Below are positions 50,396 through 55,769 of a stretch of DNA of 55,769 nt, piece by piece (the first letter of the stretch is position 1; each line of letters opens with the position of its first letter). The stretch spans positions 1 to 55,769 of the forward strand of contig JBBSGP010000021.1 in the NCBI GenBank assembly GCA_038253885.1, in the 5' to 3' direction. The notes below the pieces were generated by a model that saw nothing but the letters and a program-made list of their open reading frames with translations, was not told the origin of the DNA and ran no database searches. Position numbers and translations under genes: made by a program. This stretch comes from JALZAQ01 sp038253885. GTDB taxonomy: Bacteria > Gemmatimonadota > Gemmatimonadetes > Gemmatimonadales > Gemmatimonadaceae.

Positions 50396-52879
50396 ATGCT
50401 CTGTCGCTCGAGACCGTCGCTCGTGGCCGCCGTCGTCCTGGCCGTATGTACTACGCCCGGCACGGGGATGGCGCAGGATCCGGCCAGGTCGCCGACGCCC
50501 GCGACGGCCGCCACAACAGCTCCCGCGGCCAGCATTGCGTCCCGCACGGCTGGCATGGAGAAGCGGGACGGCTTCATCCCGGTGTTCCTCGATCACAGGA
50601 CCGGGAAGATCGCGCTGGAGATCCCGCGCGACTCGATGCGGGTGCTCTTCTTCCTCGAGCTGGCTACCGGCCTCGGCTCCAATCCGATCGGTCTCGATCG
50701 CGGGTCCGACGGGGCCTCGCACATCGCTCGCTTCGACCGGAACGGCGATCGGGTGCTGGTGGTGCTGGAGAACTGGGGATATCGCAGCTCGGCGCGGACC
50801 GACCCGGCCCACGTGCGCACCGTCGCCGAGGCGTTCGCTCCGAGCACGATCGCGGCGCTGCCCCTTCTCGCAGAAGAGAAAGGACGCATGCTTGTCGATG
50901 CGACGGACTTCTTCATCCACGACTGGATGGATGTCGCGGGAACGCTCATCCGCAGCAACGAAGGGAGCTACGCCCTGGCGCGGGACCGCTCGAGCGTCCA
51001 CGAGGCGTACACCAAGTCCTTTCCGGACAACACGGAGGTGGACGTCTCGCTCACCTTTGCCACAGCGGGTAAACCGGGCGACATCGTGTCTTCCATCGTA
51101 CCCGATGGCCGGGCGTTCACTCTTCGCCAGCACGCGTCGCTGATGAAGCTGCCCGACGACAGCTATCGGCCGCGGACGCTCGATCCCCGTGTCGGGTTCG
51201 GAGGGATCACCTTCAAGGACTATGCGCAGCCGATCCAGTCGCCGTTGGAGGTCCGATGGATCGCTCGGCACCGTCTGCAGCGCGTCGATCCGGCGAATCC
51301 CGACAGTCCGATCCGGAATCCCATCGTGTACTACATCGATCGGGGGATTCCGGAGCCCGTTCGCTCGGCGACGAGGGAAGGTGTGAGCTGGTGGATCCAG
51401 GCGTTCGATCAGGCGGGCCTGAAGGGCGGCTTCAAGGTCGAGGATCTTCCGGAAGGCGTTGATCCGATGGACTCGCGGTACAATGTCGTCCAGTGGGAGA
51501 ATCGCAACGAGCGAGGTTGGTCGATCGGAGGATCCCTGGGAGACCCTCGCACCGGCGAGATCCTCAAGGGGATGGCGCGGCTCGATTCCCATCGCGCGCG
51601 CACGGACTACAACCTCTACGCGGGTCTCATGGGGGCCGACGCGGCGGCGGCCGACACCGCCTTCGTGCTGGCGCGGGTACGCCAGGTGAGCGCACACGAG
51701 GTGGGACATACCCTCGGCATGGCTCATAACTACATCGCGTCGACCTACGACCGGGCGTCGGTGATGGACTATCCGCCGCCCCGGGTGCGTCTCGATGACG
51801 GCGGCAACATCGACATCTCGAAGGCGTACGGGCTAGGTCCGGGAGCGTACGATGTCTGGGCGATCCACTGGGCTTACGGGACATTCCCTCCGGCGAGCGA
51901 AGCGGATTCGCTACGTGCTCTCGTCGCCGACGGTCTGAAGAAAGGATTTCTCTTTCTCTCCGATGCCGACGCGCGCCCGGAGTTCGCCTCGGATCCTCGG
52001 GTGAACCTGTGGGATGATGCGGCGAGCGCGGACGAGTTCATGAAGCACCAGATGGACGTGCGTCATGTTGCGCTCGGGCGATTTGGGGAGCGGAACATCA
52101 GACCGGGCGAGCCCATCGCGCTTCTTCAGGAGCGCTTCGTTCCGATCTATTTCTTCCACCGCTTCGCGATCAACTCTCTGGCAAAGACCATTGGCGGTAT
52201 GGAGTACAGCAATGCCATGCGTGGCGACGCGCTGCAGGCTACCCGGCCGATCGCGGCCGTCCGCCAGCGCCGGGCTCTCGCGGCACTCGCCGCGGCGCTG
52301 GAACCGGCCGAGCTCGGGATCCCTGACACGGTGCTCACCCTGCTCGCACCCCGGCCCTTCTCGTATGGACAGAACGTCGAGCTGTTCGGAAGCCGGACGC
52401 GACCCGCGTTCGACGAGCTGGGAGCGGCCCGCACGCTCGCGCAGATGATCGTGGATGCGGTGTTGCAGCGGGACAGGGCGGGCCGACTCGTTCAGTTCGC
52501 CGGTCACACTCGCGATGCGATGACGCTTGGCGAGACTGTCGACTCCCTGGTTGCGGCAACGTGGAAGGGCCGGCCGGCGGCGGCGCCGAAGATGTTGGCG
52601 CTGCAGCGCGTGGCGCAGCGCGCTCTGGCCGATCGTCTGCTCAGCCTCGCGGCGGACCGCAGCGCCTCACCCGATGTGCGTGCCATCGCCGACTACAAGA
52701 TCGCGCAGTTGCGCGACCAAGCTCGGCTCCGGGCGATGCGAGGAGCGCCCGAAGCGGATCGGGCCCACTGGGCGTCGTTGGCTGGGGATTTCACGCGCTG
52801 GCTGGATCGACGCGAGCTGCCGGCACCGACACCAGCGCTGGTCGCGCCACCTGGCGACCCCTTCGGAGTCGACCCCTGA
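50396..52879 (+). CDS. secreted zinc metalloprotease (DUF5117/DUF4953 type)
   Basis: 827-aa exported metallopeptidase. Signal peptide (about 8-27), then an N-terminal domain with GFIPVFLDHRTGKIALEI, and YYIDRGIPEPVRSATREGVSWWIQAF before the catalytic region. Zinc site HEVGHTLGMAHN (H434, E435, H438, H444) and Met-turn SVMDYPPP identify a metzincin-like protease of the DUF5117/DUF4953 group. The C-terminal part (about 520-800) is helical. It acts outside the cytoplasm on unknown substrates. It precedes the Wzc-like gene by 31 bp in the same direction. Confidence 0.9.
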   Translation: MLCRSRPSLVAAVVLAVCTTPGTGMAQDPARSPTPATAATTAPAASIASRTAGMEKRDGFIPVFLDHRTGKIALEIPRDSMRVLFFLELATGLGSNPIGLDRGSDGASHIARFDRNGDRVLVVLENWGYRSSARTDPAHVRTVAEAFAPSTIAALPLLAEEKGRMLVDATDFFIHDWMDVAGTLIRSNEGSYALARDRSSVHEAYTKSFPDNTEVDVSLTFATAGKPGDIVSSIVPDGRAFTLRQHASLMKLPDDSYRPRTLDPRVGFGGITFKDYAQPIQSPLEVRWIARHRLQRVDPANPDSPIRNPIVYYIDRGIPEPVRSATREGVSWWIQAFDQAGLKGGFKVEDLPEGVDPMDSRYNVVQWENRNERGWSIGGSLGDPRTGEILKGMARLDSHRARTDYNLYAGLMGADAAAADTAFVLARVRQVSAHEVGHTLGMAHNYIASTYDRASVMDYPPPRVRLDDGGNIDISKAYGLGPGAYDVWAIHWAYGTFPPASEADSLRALVADGLKKGFLFLSDADARPEFASDPRVNLWDDAASADEFMKHQMDVRHVALGRFGERNIRPGEPIALLQERFVPIYFFHRFAINSLAKTIGGMEYSNAMRGDALQATRPIAAVRQRRALAALAAALEPAELGIPDTVLTLLAPRPFSYGQNVELFGSRTRPAFDELGAARTLAQMIVDAVLQRDRAGRLVQFAGHTRDAMTLGETVDSLVAATWKGRPAAAPKMLALQRVAQRALADRLLSLAADRSASPDVRAIADYKIAQLRDQARLRAMRGAPEADRAHWASLAGDFTRWLDRRELPAPTPALVAPPGDPFGVDP

Positions 52880-52910
52880 GACCACGCCGTCGATCGAAGC
52901 GGGTCGTGCG

Positions 52911-54653
52911 GTGATCGAGCCTGTGAGCCCCGAAGCCCGGGTGTCTCCGGGAGGACTCTGGCTCCGGCGGCGTGCCCGAAACGCACAGCACCGGTCGCTG
53001 TTGCTCGCGGGTGTGTCGGGGGGGTCGTTCGTGGTGCTCCTCCTCACACTGGTGCTCATCCCGCAGCGAGCGCACCGAGCAGCGCAGGCACTCCTCCAGG
53101 ACGCCGCTGTTCGAACGGACACGAGTCTGCTGGCGGCGCGGATGTCGGTGGCAACCCGTCAACGCCAGGAGGCGGAGACGGCGCTCGACGAGGGTCGCGC
53201 GGCCAATACGCGCCGAGTGCCGATCACTCTGCCAGCAGACACTCTGTCGCTCGCCGGGCGCGTACGGCGCGATTCGCTGGTGGGTGCGCTCGCCGCGATC
53301 GGCCAGGCAGAGAAGCGCACCGAGAGCGCCCCTCTCCTCTCTTCCTATCGCTCGCTGGGCGATGTGGCGGAGCTGCGTCGAGATCCCCGCGTACTGTCGA
53401 CGCTGGATTCTCTCGCCGCGATCGATCGAGCACGTGAGGCGCTCACCGCCCTGGGAGGGGTGGACGCCGAATACGTGGCGCTCACCGCGCGGGCGGCGGA
53501 GCTGGGGCGCGGTCTGCAAGCGTTGGCCGAAGAGAAGCGGTCAGCAATCCGGGAGGAGCTCGATCGGTTACTCCCGGCCCGCCGGGTGGTCCCGATCTCC
53601 GCGGTCGATACGCTTCCGCTAATGGCGATGGCGGACAGCGCGCGGGAGCAGGAGGAGGCGGCCCGACGCGACCTCGCCGAGACGCGCGCGAGGATGCTCG
53701 AGCTCGACCGCCGGGCTGCTCGCGCTCAACAGCTTCTCACAATCGATGCGTCACCACTCTCGATGCTCGCCGCATCGCTGGTGCTCGCGCTCACCCTTGG
53801 ATTCGCCGCCGCGCTCGGCGGAGAGTGCTGGCATCCGCGCGTCGCTGATTCCGGCGAAGCCGAGTTGATCGCAGCCGCCCGTGTGCTCGCGTGCTTCAGC
53901 CGACCGCGGCCGAATCCCGACCAGCAACGCCGGCGTACCGATCGGGAGATTCCGCCGGTCATCGATCAGATGAAGGGAGAGTATACGGCGCTGTACCGGC
54001 AGCTCGCCGATGCGACCTTCTCGCTGTCAATGCTCGGGGTCACCGGCGATGGCCATGCCGCGACGGCTGCCGTGGCGGCGAACCTGGCTACCGCCGCAGC
54101 CCAAGAAGGTCGCTCGGCTCTGCTCGTCGATGCCGACATGGTTCTGCACTCGGCGACGGCGCAGCTGGGTGTACACTCGGGGCCCGGAGTCGGCGAGCTG
54201 CTCGAGCATCGTTTCGAATGGGCAGAAGCACTGGTGCCCGTGATCGTTGGACGCGATCGCTCGATCGACGTGCTTCCGGCCGGCCATATCGCGGATGCAC
54301 GGCTCACACGTGATGAGCTGGCGGTCCTTCGCTCGGGGCTCGAGCATCTCGAGCGGCGCTACGATTGTGTCATCGTGAACGCTCCCGGTGCCCTCACTCC
54401 GCTGGCCGGACTACCGCGACAGCTGATCGTCTGTGTGTGCCAAGGGGCCACTCCGGTAGCGGAGCTGCAGCGGATATTGCGGGCGTTGCGCGACCAGGGC
54501 GCACGCGTGCGCGGAGTGGTGCTCTGGGAGGGTGAGGAGCCGATGCTACCGGTGGTCGAGTCCGTCGCTACGGGAGTGGGGGGTGGGGGTGGGCGTGGGG
54601 GTCGGACCGAACGCGGCGCTGGCGCCATGTCCTCCAGCTCCACCGAGAGCTGA
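52911..54653 (+). CDS. Wzc-like chain-length/BY-kinase protein with degenerate ATPase
   Basis: About 580 aa, two membrane helices (about 24-46 and 282-305) around a long periplasmic coiled coil, then a cytoplasmic ParA/BY-kinase-like domain (about 345-550), as in polysaccharide copolymerases. Walker A reads VTGDGHAATAAVAANLA: the Lys is lost. Walker A' survives as ALLVDADM, and Walker B is VIVNAP (Asp to Asn). The tail has no tyrosine cluster, only Gly and Ser. So it is probably not a kinase but may still shape polysaccharide export or act as a scaffold. No polysaccharide genes flank it. GTG 52911 is chosen because upstream codons overlap the protease gene. Confidence 0.75.
   Translation: MIEPVSPEARVSPGGLWLRRRARNAQHRSLLLAGVSGGSFVVLLLTLVLIPQRAHRAAQALLQDAAVRTDTSLLAARMSVATRQRQEAETALDEGRAANTRRVPITLPADTLSLAGRVRRDSLVGALAAIGQAEKRTESAPLLSSYRSLGDVAELRRDPRVLSTLDSLAAIDRAREALTALGGVDAEYVALTARAAELGRGLQALAEEKRSAIREELDRLLPARRVVPISAVDTLPLMAMADSAREQEEAARRDLAETRARMLELDRRAARAQQLLTIDASPLSMLAASLVLALTLGFAAALGGECWHPRVADSGEAELIAAARVLACFSRPRPNPDQQRRRTDREIPPVIDQMKGEYTALYRQLADATFSLSMLGVTGDGHAATAAVAANLATAAAQEGRSALLVDADMVLHSATAQLGVHSGPGVGELLEHRFEWAEALVPVIVGRDRSIDVLPAGHIADARLTRDELAVLRSGLEHLERRYDCVIVNAPGALTPLAGLPRQLIVCVCQGATPVAELQRILRALRDQGARVRGVVLWEGEEPMLPVVESVATGVGGGGGRGGRTERGAGAMSSSSTES
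54578..54601 (+). repeat. G-quadruplex motif in coding sequence
   Basis: Runs of 6, 5, 3 and 5 G (54578-54583, 54585-54589, 54591-54593, 54597-54601) with loops of 1-3 nt, coding the Gly-rich tail of the Wzc-like protein. Confidence 0.6.
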
Positions 54654-54667
54654 GGCGCGATCGCCAA

Positions 54668-55099
54668 ATGTGGGCTGACACACTGTTGGCAGCTGAGCGC
54701 ATGCACCTGATGCGGATACTGGCGTGGGGAGCGCTCGGCGTGACGGCGGGCTCTCTGGTCGGCGTCACGCTGGCGCTGCGTGGGGTGCGAGCTCCCCTGA
54801 TCAGGATGTTCGCGCTGCAGAGCGGTATCTGGGGAGCAGCGGAGCTTCTCATGGCGGCGCTCGCCTGGAGTGCGCTGGCTGAGCGAGAATACCTCGCGGC
54901 GGTACATCTGGCCGGCCGAATGTGGATGGAGGTAGTGCTGGAAGTCGCCCTCATCCTCGCAGGCACGATCATGAGCGCCGTCGGATGGGGACGCCGGCGC
55001 CAGAGCGTGGTGGGCTCTGGCATTGCGGTCGCGGTGCAAGGTGTCGCGCTCCTCGCCATCGACCTTCCCTTTCTCTCGCTTCTCCGGAGCGTCGTGTAG
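54668..55099 (+). CDS. hypothetical membrane protein
   Basis: 143-aa protein with four hydrophobic helices (about 16-38, 43-68, 85-105, 115-140) and short loops. I do not recognise the family. It starts 14 bp after the Wzc-like gene, so the two are probably co-transcribed; a membrane partner for it is possible. Confidence 0.65.
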   Translation: MWADTLLAAERMHLMRILAWGALGVTAGSLVGVTLALRGVRAPLIRMFALQSGIWGAAELLMAALAWSALAEREYLAAVHLAGRMWMEVVLEVALILAGTIMSAVGWGRRRQSVVGSGIAVAVQGVALLAIDLPFLSLLRSVV

Positions 55100-55144
55100 T
55101 CTACGGCGGTCACACCGGCCGAGCACTCGGGCGTTGGTTTGCAC

Positions 55145-55163
55145 GACGTGATCGGGCTACTAT
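55145..55163 (+). promoter_or_regulatory. extended -10 promoter motif (copy 2)
   Basis: GACGTGATCGGGCTACTAT, 43 bp before the HD gene. It matches 16 of 19 bases of the element at 34987-35005. TTGGTT with an 18-base spacer (55134-55139) could be its -35. Confidence 0.5.
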
Positions 55164-55206
55164 GTTATCGGCCCACCAACGCGTTCACGCTGTCTCGCGC
55201 ACATCG

Positions 55207-55769
55207 ATGACGACTGGCTACTCCGACCGCATCAATCACGCTTTCGCCTTTGCCGCAAAGCACCACGATCAGCAGGTCCGAAAGGGAACCCGGCTTCCCT
55301 ATCTGACACATCCCGCAAACGTGGCCGTTATTCTGACGCGCTATGGGCAGGATGAAGAGACGGTGGTCGCCGGGATCCTGCACGACGTGATCGAGGATTG
55401 TGTGCGCGACTCGTTCACTCGAGCGATGCTCGAGGACCGGATCGGGGATAAATTCGGCGAAGGCGTGCTCGAGACCGTACTCGGCGTGACCGAGCGCAAG
55501 CTCGACGATGATGGTGTCGAGCTGTCGTGGGAGGATCGGAAGAGCGACTATCTGGAACGTCTCGGTGCGGCCAACGAGCGTGCCCGCTGGGTATGTGCGG
55601 CGGACAAGATTCACAACGGAAACAGCATCCTCGCCGATCTTCGTCGTACGCAGTTTCCGGAGATGGTCTGGCGACGATTCACACAGGGACGCGAAGGGAC
55701 CATCCGGTGGTATCGCCGAGTGTCCGACCGGTTGACCGAGATCGGCTTTTCCGAGGAGATCATGGAGGA
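55207..55769 (+). CDS. small HD hydrolase, RelA/SpoT-like (partial)
   Basis: At least 187 residues, cut by the window end. HD-domain motifs of the RelA/SpoT hydrolase are complete: AAKHHDQQVRKG, YLTHPANVAVIL, GILHDVIED and ADKIHNGNSILADL. No synthetase part is seen so far; the visible length suits a small alarmone hydrolase that breaks down ppGpp, or a general HD phosphohydrolase. Start ATG 55207 (MTTGYSDRI); an upstream ATG at 55161 is out of frame. Has its own promoter-like motif. Confidence 0.88.
   Translation, partial: MTTGYSDRINHAFAFAAKHHDQQVRKGTRLPYLTHPANVAVILTRYGQDEETVVAGILHDVIEDCVRDSFTRAMLEDRIGDKFGEGVLETVLGVTERKLDDDGVELSWEDRKSDYLERLGAANERARWVCAADKIHNGNSILADLRRTQFPEMVWRRFTQGREGTIRWYRRVSDRLTEIGFSEEIME

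Overview
The window looks like a chromosomal segment of a Gemmatimonadota (Gemmatimonadetes) bacterium. This rests on gene content: a GWxTD-domain lipoprotein, a DUF5117-type zinc metalloprotease, many small lipoproteins with C-rich lipoboxes, tight overlapping operons and a high G+C content that rises from left to right (32/60 and 34/60 G+C in sampled lines near 0.3 and 4.7 kb; 44/60 and 37/60 near 45 and 53.7 kb). No rRNA, tRNA, insertion sequence, prophage or CRISPR array was seen. The mnmG and parABS genes suggest the replication origin is not far away.

Layout. 0.25-13.8 kb: sensor histidine kinase, Ser/Thr kinase, GWxTD lipoprotein, Slt-type transglycosylase, cold-shock protein with a strong promoter and long leader, DNA polymerase I with an unusual linker, a DUF4031-like protein, an acyltransferase/MFS pair and a lipoprotein. 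13.8-20.3 kb (minus): a BMP/nucleoside-type ABC importer operon (substrate-binding lipoprotein, Nif3-like protein, double ATPase, an MFS transporter, two permeases). 20.4-26.5 kb (minus): mnmG, a SIMPL protein, two parS sites, then parA, parB, a catalytically degenerate LytM/M23 protein and a bactofilin, ended by a terminator. 26.6-38.8 kb: hydrolases, small membrane proteins, a frameshifted dipZ-like gene, a cysteine-less ArsC-like protein coupled to an ABC-F ATPase, murB and small lipoproteins.

38.8-46.4 kb (minus): a complete, fully overlapping histidine operon in the order hisG-D-C-H-A-B-F-N-IE. It is preceded by a 26-residue leader peptide with His-His-His-Val-His-His-His and a Rho-independent terminator, a classical attenuator layout. 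The predicted promoter places the transcription start on or next to the leader ATG, so the leader may be translated as a leaderless mRNA.

46.5-55.8 kb (plus): a Rieske/FAD oxidoreductase, two consecutive secreted cupredoxins (the second with a perfect 20-bp palindrome over its -10 element), a small membrane protein, a zinc metalloprotease, a Wzc-like protein with a ruined P-loop, a membrane protein and a small HD (RelA/SpoT-like hydrolase) protein cut by the window end.

The most notable points are the His attenuator, the ParABS/pseudo-LytM/bactofilin operon, the palindromic operator before the second cupredoxin, and several family members that have lost catalytic residues (LytM, BY-kinase, ArsC). 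All functional statements are from sequence reading only; no database search was run.
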